A DNA stretch of 64,000 nt from Thalassia testudinum (lineage: Eukaryota > Streptophyta > Magnoliopsida > Alismatales > Hydrocharitaceae), in the NCBI GenBank assembly GCA_037157565.1, contig JAZHRO010000019.1:21763001-21827000 (forward strand), read 5' to 3'. Shown here one piece after another: positions 10,273-22,110 of the stretch (position 1 is the first letter of the stretch; each line of letters begins with the position of its first letter). Below the pieces are notes generated by a model. It was not told the origin of the DNA and ran no database searches. It was given only the letters and a program-made list of their open reading frames with translations. Both the position numbers and the translations under genes were made by a program.

Positions 10273-11613
10273 TGCTGGCGTTAATTCCTTAAACCCGTAT
10301 AGGGGCTTAACATAAATTAACCCACATCTAGCTTAGGATGGACCTGTATTTGATCTCAATTGGACTTCATGCTTACTGGGTATCGGTACTGGTGGACCAG
10401 TATTGGTACCCATGACTTACTGTCATGGGTTCCATATTCAATGGGTACCGGTATTAATTCCAAGTACCGGTACTCATGTGTTACTGTTTGGAACATAAGT
10501 CCGAAAGAGTACTCGTCTAGTACTTACCATGTACCAGTACTCATGTTGAGAACCGGTACTCCATGAGTACTAGTAACCCTCTAGGAACCAACTGGTCTCA
10601 ACGAGTATCGGTACTTATGAAAAGTACCAGTACTTGTTGAGTACTGGCAATTTTCCTGTAGCTAATGAGTACTGGTACTAGTGACCAGTACCGGTACTTG
10701 TAAGCTACAGGTTCTGAAGACCTGAAGCCCAGTACCTCACTTGGGACACATGTGTACCGGTACTTAAGAAGAGTACTGGTACATCTGACCTAGTTATGGA
10801 CTTAAGACGTCCTGGAGTTGGTCTGATGCCAGTAGTACTGGTACTCATGAAGAGTACCGATACAAGTTAGCTATAGGTGTCTTTATTAGTTGTAAACAGA
10901 ATAGCAATAGTATCGGTATACGACTTTAGTACTGGTACTTGTTGACGGTTACGGGAATATTTCTGAGTGTTCTGGAACATGAAAGGTTAAAACTAAACAT
11001 GCATCTGATCTGATGATTACAAGAATAAAATCGCACGAAATAGTACATATATGTGGAAACATGATGGACATAAACAAATACTTATACATGCATCTCTATT
11101 CTCCTTAATCCATTTATATTCATTGAGTATAGGGACATACCTGGGTTCATATTGAATGCAGAACAAGAACCCATGAGTTAGGTTCTTCCAAGGGTGTACT
11201 CACCTTCCTTAGAAGAAGAGTAATAAGGGGAAAGTCTTCTTCTGATCTTGTTGCCACACAGCAATCCTTTTCTTTCTATTCTTCTCTCAACACACAATGG
11301 GGAGGGTGTCAAAACTGAAGGTGAGAACCCTTGGGGACCTGTCCTCTCCTTATTAGTAATTAGGCAAAACTAATTACTATTAGCAAATTATAATTCCACC
11401 CATCGAGGAATTGCAATTGCAAACCCAGTCTCTGCACATATAAATTAGACACCACACCATCCTCTTGCATTTTAGCCCATATAAAACCATTAAACTTATT
11501 TGATCACATTAAATTATGGACTTAAGATGACAATCACTTTACTTATTGTTATTTGATTATATCTATATATAAATTTACATTTACAAGTCCATATGTTGGA
11601 TTTTAATCCAACA
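10273..11613 (-). repeat. copia1 3' LTR
   Basis: Ends are TG...CA when read on the minus strand (TGTTGGATTAAAATCCAACA start). It matches 16655-17991. In the first roughly 143 bases at its left end I counted about 11 differences from the other LTR; the other end is more similar. It contains a dense GTAC motif array at about 10380-10945. Confidence 0.92.
10380..10945. repeat. GTAC / GTACCGGTAC short-palindrome array in copia1 3' LTR
   Basis: I count about thirty GTAC tetramers in roughly 560 bases, where about two would be expected by chance. Many lie in AGTACCGGTACT or GTACTGGTAC contexts with ATGAGTAC spacers. The same arrays occur in all four copia LTRs of the window. Confidence 0.9.
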
Positions 11614-11626
11614 ATCTCCCACTTGG
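11614..11626 (-). other. copia1 polypurine tract
   Basis: On the minus strand CCAAGTGGGAGAT immediately precedes the TGTTGG LTR start. This is the usual copia PPT that primes plus-strand DNA synthesis. The same string is at the copia2 3' LTR. Confidence 0.85.
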
Positions 11627-12093
11627 ATTGTATGTGTAACCTGTTAATCAAACAACATATGAAACTGAATTTGAGCTCAACTTTGATGTCATATCTTTAA
11701 TGCATATCTAAAACTAATCCAATCTACAAGTTACACTAGTAATAGAGCCAAGGCAACTTTTGCTACATTCCAGTAATTAAACCAAAAATGACCATGTACA
11801 CTAATGCAAAAGGTAACCAGAAACGTGTGGATGTGTAGCATGGAAATTACATGCCAATGTGATCAATGCATGCCTATTCCCAACTGGTCCTTTGAATATG
11901 AGATCACTTCCAAAACCAAAACCAAATTACTTCTCAGAATAGACAATCACAATGAATTGAAAACTTTAAGTTTTGTTTATTTTATAACAGAAATGAAGCT
12001 TTACAAAACTTTATACATAACCAAAAAAATGGAATCACTAAATTACAAAATTGTCTATTACAAAATGAGCACTATACAAATTACAAACTCCCA
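11627..12093. other. copia1 3' untranslated region
   Basis: AT-rich sequence between the RNase H stop and the PPT. It matches the copia2 region 25022-25355 in the opposite orientation. The small plus-strand frame at 11804-12097 is antisense to the element and has no support. Confidence 0.7.
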
Positions 12094-12833
12094 CTAAAGC
12101 CGAATTTTCTGTAAGGGCATATGACCCACAGGAGCTGCGTATTCATAGAACATCTTGGGTATTATTCCTTTAGTAAGTGGATTTGCAACCATGGAGTCTG
12201 TACCGATGTGCTCTGTAGACAGTTGTCCATTTTGTATCCTTTCTTTAACAACCAGGAACTTGATCTCAATGTGCTTCGATTTGAAGGAAGTCCTGTTGTT
12301 ATTGGAGTAGAGGACTGCAGACTGATTATCACAAAACATTTATAATGGCTTGTCAATGCCATCTACTATGCGCAGCTTAGATACAAAATTCCGCAGCCAT
12401 ACTCCATGATTGGATACCTCATAGCATGCTATGAATTTTTCTACCATAGTGGAAGATGCAATAAGAGATTGTTTTGCACTCTTCCAAGAGATGGCACCAT
12501 TGGCAAGCAAAAATACATATCCTGAAGTAGACTTCCTACTATCTTAGCACCCAGCAAAATCTCAGTCAGTATAACCAGAGACTTGAAGCTTTTCTGACCT
12601 CTTGAAGGTGAGCATAAAATCTCGTGAAGCTTTTCTAACCTCTTGAAGGTGAGCATAAAATCTCGTGTCTTCTGCAAATATCTCAGTACTCTCTTGGCTG
12701 CTCTGTAGTGGCCTTTTCCTAGGTTTGCCAAGTATCTGCTCAACATGCCTGTAATGTATGCCAAGTCTGGACTAGTACAGACCTGAGCATACATTATACT
12801 ACCAACAACAGATGCATAAGGAACTGTTTGCAT
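12094..12833 (-). pseudogene. copia1 RNase H remnant
   Basis: Minus-strand frames carry the copia RNase H. At 12441-12833 there is a YASVVGSIMYAQVCTSPDLAY block followed by RYLANLGKGHYRAAKRVLRYL. At 12094-12339 the C-terminal MFCDNQSAVLY, SKHIEIKFLVVKE and EHIGTDSMVANPLTKGI blocks follow. The two parts are in different frames. A 41-bp tandem duplication at 12585-12666, absent from copia2, is one cause because 41 is not a multiple of three. The enzyme removes RNA from RNA/DNA hybrids during reverse transcription; this copy is broken. Confidence 0.85.
12585..12666 (+). repeat. 41-bp tandem duplication inside copia1 RNase H
   Basis: Unit 1 is 12585-12625 and unit 2 is 12626-12666, each starting GAAGCTTTTCT and ending AAATCTCGT. 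They differ by one substitution. copia2 has a single copy at the matching place, so this is a copia1-specific event. Confidence 0.9.
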
Positions 12834-12878
12834 CTCCCGTTTGTCCTAATCACTTAAGGGGCACTGATTGAGACTAAA

Positions 12879-13946
12879 CTAGTCTCCCTTAGCCACAGGA
12901 GTGTCTAGTGACTTGCAATCTTGCATCCCATACCTTTTGAGTACCTTATCTATATAGCTTCTTTGGAATAAACCAAGAATATGACGAGAATGATCTCGAC
13001 AAATTTCAATCCCTAACACAAATGAAGCATCTCCAAGATCTTTCATGTCAAAGTGTTTGGCAAGAAATTTCTTGGTGTCTAATAGGATACTCATATCATT
13101 AGTAGCAAGAAAAATATCATCAATGTACAGGACCAAGAAGATATACCTGCTCCCACAGAGCTTATGATATATGCATTCATCAGCCAGATTCACCTCAAAA
13201 CCAAAGGAGATAATCACCTGATGAAATTTAAAATACCATTGTTTGGATGCTTGCTTGAGTCCATAGATGGATTTCCTTAATTTGCAAACCATACTCTTTG
13301 GATCTCCCTTAACAAAATGTTCAGGCTGAGCCATATAAATGGTTTCCTCAATGTCACCATTAAGGAATGCAATCTTTACATCCATCTGATGCAACTCGAG
13401 ATCAAAGTGGGCCACAAGTGCCATCATAACCCTCAATGAATCCTTAGAAGAAACAGGAGAGAATATCACCTTATAGTCAATGCCCTCCTTTTGGGTAAAA
13501 CCCTTAACGACAAGATGTGCTTTGTATCGCTCCACTTTTCCTTTCGAATCCCATTTGGTTCTAAAAATCCATTTGCAACCAACAGGTTTCGCACCTTCTG
13601 GTAGTGGAACAACATTCCAAATGTCATTGTCTTTCATTGACTTCATTTCTTCTTCCATAGCCTCAATCCACTTTCCATGATTTGGACTTTCCATTGCCTG
13701 ACGGAAGCTGATAGGATCATCTTCCATCACCCCAATGTCCGTCTCATGCTCCTGAAGGAATACCATATAATCATCCGAAATGGCACTCCTTTCTCTAGTG
13801 GATCTCCTTAATGGCACATTTTCTGTATGTATCTGAGGTTTCTCTACAGGGGATAAAACTGTGTCATTATTTTCATTTGAGTTATCTTGAGGTATGTCAA
13901 AGACATGCTCCTCATCTACCAGAGTAACTCCAGGAGGAATAAACAC
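12879..13946 (-). pseudogene. copia1 reverse transcriptase (long open segment)
   Basis: A 355-residue open frame on the minus strand covers the end of the IN-RT linker and the copia RT. It contains WIEAMEEEMKSM and NDIWNVVPLPEGAKPVGCKWIF, then KVERYKAHLVVKGFTQKEGI (the usual ARLVAKGF block), a DVKIAFLNGDIEETIYM motif and SIYGLKQASKQWY. The catalytic loop LVLYIDDIFLATND (about 13117-13128) has both aspartates. The RT looks structurally complete but has no intact upstream gag-PR-IN frame. It is the best preserved catalytic domain of this element. copia2 has a closely similar RT at 23463-24206. Confidence 0.9.
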
Positions 13947-14690
13947 GTTTTCCTCTTCAAAGACAAAGTCTTCAACCCTGTTAACTTGGGCAGGCTCAAC
14001 ACTTTCAAAGAACTTGGCATTACCAGACTAAAAAATTACCTTAGTTGTGGGATCATAAAATTTATATTCTATTGATCTCTCAGAATACCCAACAAAATAG
14101 TAAGTAATAGTCCTTGTGTCCAGTTTCTTTTCATTTGGCCTACAAGGCCTAGCCTCATCTGGACATCCCCACACATGAAAGTGCTTAAGACCGGGTTTCT
14201 GCCCAGTCCATAGCTTATATGGGGTTTTGTTAGTTGCCTTAGTTGGGACTCTATCCAGAATATAAGTTGCATTCTTTAAAGCCTCTTCCCATAGCGAATC
14301 TAGTAAGGAAGAATGAGCAAACATACTCCTTACCATGTCTTTAAGCATCTTGTTTTGTCTCTCAACAACACCATTCATAGTGGGCGAGCTCGGCATGGTG
14401 TACTGAGGGACAATACCGCATTCCTCTAGGAACCTGACAAACGGTCCTGGATGTTGTTCACCTGATCTATCATATCTGCCGTAGTATTCACCACCACGGT
14501 CAGATCTAATAGATTTAATCCTTCTGTCGAGTTGATTCTCAACTTCAACTTTATAATTCTTGAACGTGTCCAGTGACTGTGCCTTTTCATGAATTAGGTA
14601 GATGAAGCCATATCTTGAGTGGTCATCTATGAATGTGATAAAATACTATTGGCCATTCCAAGCAGGCATAGGGAATGGCCCACAGATGTA
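13947..14690 (-). pseudogene. copia1 integrase core remnant
   Basis: At 14028-14396 the minus strand reads [20 protein letters not shown], keeping the catalytic glutamate, then YILDRVPTKATNKTPYKLWTG and [23 protein letters not shown] (the GKSY-like C-terminal part). The first catalytic aspartate, in an HTDICGPF-type block at about 14688-14690, reads Tyr. A TAG stop at 14646-14648 follows NGQ, at exactly the same place as in copia2. The integrase would be inactive. Confidence 0.85.
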
Positions 14691-15596
14691 TGTATGAATC
14701 ACATCCAAGTCACCATTTGACCTATTGGCTTCAAACTTCCTATTATTGGTTTGCTTCCCCTTAATACATTCTATACACTGATCAAAATCAAAAAAGTTTA
14801 AGGGGTTTAAAATTCCATTTGACACAAGTCTCTCCATTCTCCTTCTGGAGATATGACCTGATTTCTTGTGCCATAAGAAAGTGCAATTCTCATCTACATA
14901 TTTTCTTTTCACACCACATGTACAGGAAAGAGAAGTTTCTTGAAATGAAGCAACGGTATCCAAACAATATAGATTACCAATAGCTGAAAGAAAACCAGAA
15001 CCAACCAATTTTGAATCAAAGAAAATATTCACTTTTCCATCTCCAAAATTACAAAAATAGTTTAGTCTATCAAGAACATAAACTGAAGCTAAATTGCGCC
15101 TGAAAGATGGTACAACAAAAGTATTTTCTAAATCCAAGTACATTCCAGTTTTCATTAATAATCTAAAAGTTTCTATTGCTTCTACTGTAACTGGCTTCTT
15201 GTCTCCTACATGGATGAAATGCTCAGCCTCATTTGGTTTTCTGTAGTTTAGGCAGCCCTGTAAAGACACACTAATGTGAGTAGTCCCCTGAATCCATCCA
15301 CCAAGTATGACTTGGTACGGAAACCAAATTACTCTCTGTACAAACCAAATTGAGAGTTGTGCCTTTCTTAGCATGCCAAGTGTGGTAGTGGTACAGTGCT
15401 TCTTCTGATGCCCCTCAGCTCCATAAAAGAAGCATCCTGACTTGGAAGACTCTACAACCTTCCCCTTTTGCTTCTTCTGTGACACTGTATCTGCAGCTTC
15501 TGTAGCCCTTTTCTTTCCCTTGCCTTTGTTATTAGAGGAAGTGGCAATGTGAGCACTCTCTGTCCCATCATGCTTCATTCTCTCTTCTTGTTGCAC
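14691..15596 (-). pseudogene. copia1 gag C-terminus, zinc knuckle, protease and IN zinc finger
   Basis: This open frame on the minus strand begins in the basic gag tail. It passes the nucleic-acid-binding knuckle at about 15399-15443, where the second cysteine is Tyr (CFFYGAEGH...C), so the CCHC is broken. A frameshift displaces the protease active-site region (GGWIQGTTHISVS; the usual DSGATTHISVS is lost). A recognisable protease body follows (VEAIETFRLLMKTGMYLDLENTF in pieces), then the IN HHCC region with LWHKKSGHISRRR and QCIECIKGKQ. Product roles would be Gag RNA packaging, Gag-Pol cleavage and DNA-end binding; all are compromised here. Confidence 0.82.
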
Positions 15597-16161
15597 ACAG
15601 TGTGAGATAAGCTCATTCAGAGACCTAGTCTCTTTCTGACAACTATAGCTTACCTTGAACTAGTAGAAGGAAGGTGGAAGAGAGATCAAAACCAAATGCA
15701 CTAACAAGTCGTCTGAGAGGTCAAGTTTGAGTGCTTTCAACTTAGAAGCTATATGGGACATCTCCATAATATACTCACGTATATTACCCTTCCCCTTATA
15801 CTTCTTTGAGATGAGGCTTGCCAAGAGTGTACCTATTTTCAGCCTTCTCATTCTTGGCAAACCGCTTCTCAATATCGACAAGAAAATCTTTAACCGTACC
15901 AATGTCATCTGACATTGTGCCCTTGAAAGCCTCGGGTATGGCCTTCTTCATTATCATCATTGATATTCGATTAGACCTCTCCCATCTTTCCTTCTCCTTC
16001 TTTTGTTCAGAAGTACTCGTGTCTATAAGAATGGGAGAGGGTTCCCAAATCGCCAAATCTAAGTCCACAACCCCGAGGACAATCAATAAATTTTCTTTCC
16101 AGGACTTAAAGTTCGAGCCACTTAGCATGGGTATGGAATTTAAGGTGGCAGTAATGTTCAT
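15597..16161 (-). pseudogene. copia1 gag N-terminal region
   Basis: The likely start is the ATG at 16159-16161 (MNITATLNSIPMLSG), collinear with MSSTNIIATLNSIPMLSG of copia2. The frame follows a copia gag (SNFKSWKENLLIVLG, RWERSNRISMMIMKKAIPEAF, KDFLVDIEKRFAKNEKAE). It then shifts at about 15830 and continues in another frame to 15660 (MSHIASKLKALKLDLSDDLLVHLVLISLPPSF), where CAG of copia2 is TAG. It lacks a usable full-length Gag. The protein would form the particle that holds RNA, RT and IN. Confidence 0.87.
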
Positions 16162-16635
16162 AGAAGATATTTTTGAAAAATAAATGCAGATAAATAGGAA
16201 ATTAGCTCCTTTAAAACATAATGTGTCTGCTTAATTTAACGATCCCATCACATGTCTTAGTTAACTCCATCAAAGGTCTTATGGACAAGAGGTTGACTTG
16301 TAATTAAAGATATGGTGTGGTGTGCAACGACTGTTGGTTCAAATCCAAGTTAGTCATGAACCTTCCTTTGGGTCGATTCGATGACTACCCAGAAAACCTA
16401 ATAACTAACACATCATTACTCCCACGCAAATGAGTGAAAGTACAACGAGTATGCACTTTCCTTTGGGCTAGTGCACACCCACCTACTAACACCCATTCAT
16501 CGGTTTATTATTCACGGATAATCCTAGTATTCACAGGAGAGTTCACTTTGGTGAGATGCTGTTTCAACTAGGTTACCCTAGAATAATGTACCTTATTAAT
16601 CAGACTAAGCTTAATTATACTAAGCAGAGAGTGGG

Positions 16636-16654
16636 TTGGCTTTGATACCACTTG
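16636..16654 (-). other. copia1 primer binding site
   Basis: Directly after the 5' LTR the minus strand reads AGTGGTATCAAAGCCAACC. This is one base away from the TGGTATCAGAGCC initiator-tRNA-Met PBS that copia2 keeps intact. Confidence 0.85.
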
Positions 16655-17991
16655 TTGACGTTAATTCCTTAAACCCTTATAGGGGCTTAACATAAATTAA
16701 CCCACCTCTAGCTTAGGATGGACCTATATTTGATCTCAATTGGATTTCATGTTGACTGGGTACCAGTACTGGTGGACCAGTATTGGTATCCATGACTTAC
16801 TGTCATGGGTTCCATATTCAATGGGTACCGATATTAATGCCAAGTACCAGTACTCATGTGTTACTGTTTGGAACATAAGTCCGAAAGAGTACTCGTATAG
16901 TACTTACCATGTACCAGTACTCATGTTGAGAATGGTACTCCATGAGTACTGGTAACCCTCTAGGAACCAACTGGTCTCAACGAGTATCGGTACTCATGAA
17001 AAGTACCGGTACTTGTTGAGTATTGGCAATTTGCCTGTAGCTAATGAGTATCGGTACTAGTGACCAGTACCGGTACTTGTAAGCTATAGGTCTTGAAGAC
17101 CTGAAGCCCAGTACCTCACTTGGGACACATGTGTACCGGTACTCAAGAAGAGTACCGGTACATCCGACCCAGTTATGGACTTAAGACATCCTGGAGTTGG
17201 TCTGATGCTAGTAGTACCGGTACTCATGAAGAGTATCGGTACAAGTTAGTTACAGGTGTCTTTATTAGTTGTAAACAGAATAGCAATAGTATCGGTACAC
17301 GACTTTAGTACCAGTACTTGTTGACGGTTACGGGAATATTTCTGAGTATTCTAGAACACGAAAGGTTAAAACTAAACATGCATCTGATCTGATGATTACA
17401 AGAATAAAATCACATGAAATAGTACATATATGTGGAAACATGATGGACATAAACAAATACTTATACATGCATCTCTATTCTCCTTAATCCATTTATATTC
17501 ATTGAGTATAGGGACATACCTGGGTTCATATTGAATGCATAACAAGAACCCATGAGTTAGGTTCTTCCAAGGGTGTACTCACCTTCCTTAGAAGAAGAGT
17601 AATAAGGGGAAAGTCTTCTTCTGATCTTGTTGCCACACAACAATCCTTTTCTCTTTGTACTTCTCTCAACACATGATGGGGGGGTGTCAAAACTGAAGGT
17701 GAGAACCCTTGGGGACCTAACCTCTTCTTATTAGTAATTAGGCAAAACTAATTACTATTAGCAAATTACAATTCCATCCATCGAGGAATTGTAATTGCAA
17801 ACCCAGTCTCTGCACATATAAATTAGACACCACACCATCCTCTTGCATTTTAGCCCATATAAAACCATTAAACTTATTTGATCACTTTAAATTATGGGCT
17901 TAAGATGACAGCCACTTTACTTATTGTTATTTGATTATATCTATATATAAATTTACATATACAAGTCCATATGTTGGATTTTAATCTAACA
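16655..17991 (-). repeat. copia1 5' LTR
   Basis: It is the partner of 10273-11613, beginning (plus strand) TGTTGACGTTAATTCC and ending AATCTAACA. It holds the second copia1 GTAC-motif array at about 16755-17325. It is flanked on the right by GCATC. Confidence 0.92.
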
Positions 17992-19352
17992 GCATCAACG
18001 GGGGGGAGGGACGAACGGAGAAGAGGTGAGAGGGAGAGGAGTACTTAAAAACTTGTGAAAATAAAATTTAAGGTCTCCAAAATTTCCTCTTTTAATTGAT
18101 TGATTCACATATCTTTCAAAACTTGATTTTGACGAGCCACCTATCGTTGGAATTGTGTCGAGGAGTACTTCAATGTGGTAAGACTTATTTTTCGATCAGA
18201 AGTGGTAAATTGTGATCATACCCTTAAAATTCTTATTATTAACATTTTATAGCGTTTCTCTTATCTAATTTAGAGACGGTTGAATGAAGTATGCGTGGAG
18301 TTCGAAGAGTCTCTAATGCGTGTCTCGGAGTCACCGTGGCCCACCAATGACCCTAGGTAGAGTAGAGTAGTCTTGCATTTCCAACCTCATGACCTTATTT
18401 GGGCAAAAGATGCTCATGTTGAACGATTGTTGGTTTACTATATTCTCTCTTGCTAAATAATTGAGTCCCACATATATTTGCACATCATCGGGGTACTGAA
18501 ATGGCATTTGACCAGTGGAGTTGCATGGCCAAATAATTAAATAAACAATGATGCATGTATGTGAATTCCCTTTGTCAATCAATTGAGAATTTTACTCGAA
18601 TTATTGACACTAGTATGGTGATAAGTTGGCACATGTTAATCATACGAATAATGAATGAACATGATTGAATGAAAGGAAAGGATTACCTGCTACATCCTCG
18701 TTACATTAATGAATTTGACTGACAAACTAAACGGAAGTGAACTAAGAAAATACCTGAATCTGTACTATCGGAGCCTAATAATTTGATAATGGGTAAACTG
18801 AATGATAATAGGTTGGTGAATGATTGCATAGTAATCATAAGTCTTAATCAACCTAAATAATATTAGAAACCTATCTTAATCTGTAAATATTGCATTCATA
18901 TCATGCATATCATACATTGCATCATTCTATAGCATTGTACATAAAATAATGTGAGTTTATCTTTCTATTTAATGCTTCTATTGTTATTTGCAGGTAATAA
19001 AGTGATCTAGGATGTGAGATAGAGTGGAATAAGGCAAGGAAGAGGCGAAGAAGAGAAGAAGAAGCTGGATCAAGACAATGGAGAAAGGAGGATATACCCA
19101 TCTATGACCTTAGAAACCCTAGGAAACTAGTGCCCAAAACCTATTTAGGATATCAAAGCACTTAGGAACCCAAACCTACCATAGAAAACCCAAAACTCAC
19201 TTTCCATCACACCTCTGGACATCTGATTTCTGCAGAAAACCACTCCAGGAAGCTAGAGCTCGCACTGTTTCAGTATTGGACATCCAATTTGTTCTTCAGA
19301 AGTCCAATTTTGGACTTTAAGACATCTGACATACTCCCTGGACATCTGATAC
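17992..19352. other. Repeat-derived spacer between copia1 and copia2
   Basis: 18000-18200 matches the reverse complement of 44720-44940 (shared ACGAGCCACCTATCGTTGGAATTG-like block), so it is part of a gypsy LTR type also seen there. 18200-19000 is AT-rich with no readable coding. 19200-19352 has several ACATCTGA motifs, likely deaminated ACGTCTGA motifs of the type found in S-type LTRs. No gene was found. 19352 is contiguous with 26531 once copia2 is removed. Confidence 0.5.
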
Positions 19353-20515
19353 TGTTGGATTGAAATCCAATGTAGGGACTTGTATGTGTAAACATACATG
19401 TAGATATAATCAAATAATAATAAGTTAATGGACTGTCATGTAATGCCCATAACTAAAGTAAACAATTCAAGTTTTATTGAGGGCATGAACAGAAAATGCA
19501 AAGAGAATAGTGTGGTTAAGTTTTCATTTGTGCAGAGACCGATTTTGCAATTACAACTCCTTGATGGGCGGATTTGTAATATGCTATTAGTAATTAGTTT
19601 TACCTAATTACTGAAAGAGATAGGTTAGGTCCCCAAGGGTTTCCACCTTCATTCTTTTCACCTCCCCATCGTGTGACTTGAGAGAAAGCAGAGAAAAGGG
19701 TGACTGGATAGCTATTGGTTTAGGAGAAGATCTTCTCCTGATTATTTTTGTGCAAACGAAGGTGAGGACACCCTTGGAAGAGCCTAACTCGTGGGTTCTT
19801 ATTCTGTATTCAAATGAACCCAGAAAATACACGCAACCAATCTGTAACCGCCACCAGTACCGGTACTCATCATGAGTACTGGTACAGGTGGCATACTATT
19901 GATACATAGAGAAGTGAACTGTAACTAGCTTGTACAGGTACTCTTCACGAGTACTGGTACCACTAGCTCAAGATTGACTTGTCCTAAGTCCAATATTGGA
20001 ACCCACATGTACCGGTACTCGCCATGAGTACCGGTACAAGTGAGTCCCATACCACGTTCTGGGCTTCAGGTCATCAGGACTTGTAGCTTACAAGTATCGG
20101 TATTGGTCACCAGTACCGGTACTCGTTAGCTACAGGCAAAGTTCCAATACTCAACAAGTACGGGTACTCTTCATGAGTACCGGTACTCGTTAAGACTAGT
20201 TGTTTCCTGGAGGGATACTAGTACTCACTGAGTACTAGTACTCATCTTGAGTACCGACACATAGTGAGTACTGGACGAGTACTCATTTGGACTTGTGTTC
20301 CAAACAGTAACACATGAGTACCGATACTTGGCATGAGTACCAGTACCCATGTAATATGGAACCTACAATAGTATGTAATGAGTACCCATACTGGTATACC
20401 AGTACCGGTACCCAGTCAACGTAAAGTCCAACTAAGATCAGATACAGGTCTATCCTATGTTAGAGGTAGGACAATTTAAGTTAAGCCCCTAAGGGTTTAA
20501 GGAATTACCCTAATA
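19353..20515 (+). repeat. copia2 5' LTR with GTAC motif array
   Basis: It starts TGTTGGATTGAAATCC. Its end aligns with CCCCAACA of the 3' LTR but reads CCCTAATA here, so the terminal CA has mutated. A GTAC/GTACCGGTAC array occupies about 19850-20420. Confidence 0.93.
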
Positions 20516-20535
20516 AGTGGTATCAGAGCCAACCC
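20516..20535 (+). other. copia2 primer binding site
   Basis: AGTGGTATCAGAGCCAACCC directly follows the 5' LTR. It contains the perfect 13-base initiator-tRNA-Met complement TGGTATCAGAGCC. Confidence 0.92.
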
Positions 20536-20985
20536 ACTCTCTACTTAGTATATTTCAGCCTGGTTTAATTAATAAGGTATATTACTCTTGGAAAACCTAG
20601 TTGAAGCAGCATCTCACCAAAGCGAGCTCTCCTGTGGATACTAGGGTTATCTGTAAGTAATAAAAGGATGAATGTGTGATAGTAGATGGGTGTGCACTGG
20701 CCCAAAAGAAAGTGCATGCTCCATCTACTTTCACTTATTTGCATGGGAGTAATGAGGTGTTGATTATTAGGATTTCTAAGTAGTCATTGAATCAGCCCAA
20801 AGGAAGGTTCATGACTGACCTGGATTTGAATCAATAGTCATTTCATACCACACCATGTCTTTAATTACCAAAGATGAGACCCTTGATGGAGTTAACTAAG
20901 ACATGTGATGGGATTAAGAAATTAATTATTCATATTGTATTTTGAAGGAGTTTAATCTTATGTCTATCTGCATTTATTTTTAGAA

Positions 20986-22110
20986 ATGTCTTCTACCAAC
21001 ATAATCGCCACTTTAAATTCCATACCCATGTTGAGTGGCTCTAACTTTAAGTCTTGGAAGGAGAATTTATTGATTGTCCTCGGGGTTATGGACCTAGATT
21101 TGGTGATTAGAGAACCCTCTCCCATTCTTACAGACACAAGTACTTTTGAACAAAAGAAGGAGAAGGAAAGATGGGAGAGGTCTAATCGGATATCAATGAT
21201 GATAATGAAGAAGGCCATACCTGAGTCTTTCAGGGGCACAATGTCAGATGACATTGGTACGGCTAAAGATTTTCTTGCCAATATTGAGAAACGGTTTGCC
21301 AAGAATGAGAAGGCTGAAATAGGTACACTCTTGGCAAGCCTCATCTCAAAGAAGTATATGGGGAAGGGTAATATATGTGAGTATATTATGGAGATGTCCC
21401 ATATAGCTTCTAAGTTGAAAGCACTCAAACTTGACCTCTCAGAGGACTTGCTAGTGCATCTAGTTTTGATCTCTCTTCCACCTTCGTTCAACCAGTTCAA
21501 GGTGAGCTACAACTGTCAGAAAGAGACTTGGTCTCTAAATGAGCTCATCTCGCACTGTGTGCAAGAGGAAGAGAGAATAAAGCATGATGGGATAGAGAGT
21601 GCTCACATTGCCACTTCTTCTAATAACAAAGGCAAGGGAAAGAAGAGAACTACAGAAGCTGCAAATACAGCTTCACAAAAGAAGCAGAAGGGGAAGGCTA
21701 CAGAGTCTTCCAAATCGGGATGCTTCTTTTGTGGAGCTGAGGGGTACCAGAAAAAGCATTGTACCAACTACCATGCTTGGAGTGATAAGAAAGGTACGGC
21801 TCTCAGTTTGGTTTGTACAGAGAGTAATTTGGTTTCAGTACCAAGTCATACTTGGTGGATAAATTCAGGGGCAACTACTTACATTAGTGTATCTTTACAG
21901 GGCTACCTGAACTACAGAAAACCAAATGAGGCTGAGCAGTTCATCTATGTAGGTGATGGAAAACCAGTTACAGTAGAAGCAATAGGAACTTTTAGATTAT
22001 TAATGAAAACTGGAATGTACTTGGATTTAGAAAATATTTTTGTTGTACCGTCTTTCAGGCGCAATTTGGTTTTAGTTTATGTTCTTGATAGACTAAACTA
22101 TTTTTTATAA
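20986..22110 (+). pseudogene. copia2 gag-protease open segment
   Basis: A 374-residue open frame with the start MSSTNIIATLNSIPMLSG. Domains in order: copia Gag body (residues about 10-200), basic Lys-rich tail with QKKQKGK (about 205-245), zinc knuckle CFFCGAEGYQKKHC (21721-21762) in which the histidine is Tyr, and protease. The protease active site reads WWINSGATT: the catalytic aspartate is Asn at 21862-21864 (AAT where GAT is expected). The frame ends early at 22110 because of one extra base in a T run compared with copia1. It retains length and start but should not package RNA normally or cleave Gag-Pol. Confidence 0.88.

Larger units (their letters stand above)
10273..17991 (-). mobile_element. 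Ty1/copia retrotransposon copia1 (full-length, decayed)
   Basis: Two LTRs (10273-11613 and 16655-17991) enclose PPT, RH, RT, IN, PR, gag and PBS, in that order from left to right, so the element lies on the minus strand. The IN-RT-RH order is that of Ty1/copia. Flanks are GCATG (10268-10272) and GCATC (17992-17996), a TSD with one mismatch. It belongs to the same family as copia2 by gag, PR, IN and RT, but the LTRs are longer (about 1.34 kb against 1.16 kb). Frameshifts and stops make it non-autonomous. Confidence 0.93.

Noticed and set aside
10385..10940. CRISPR-like array or satellite because of regularly recurring GTACCGGTAC.
   Set aside because: Spacing is irregular, the spacers are not unique, and the array is confined to retrotransposon LTRs in plant DNA.
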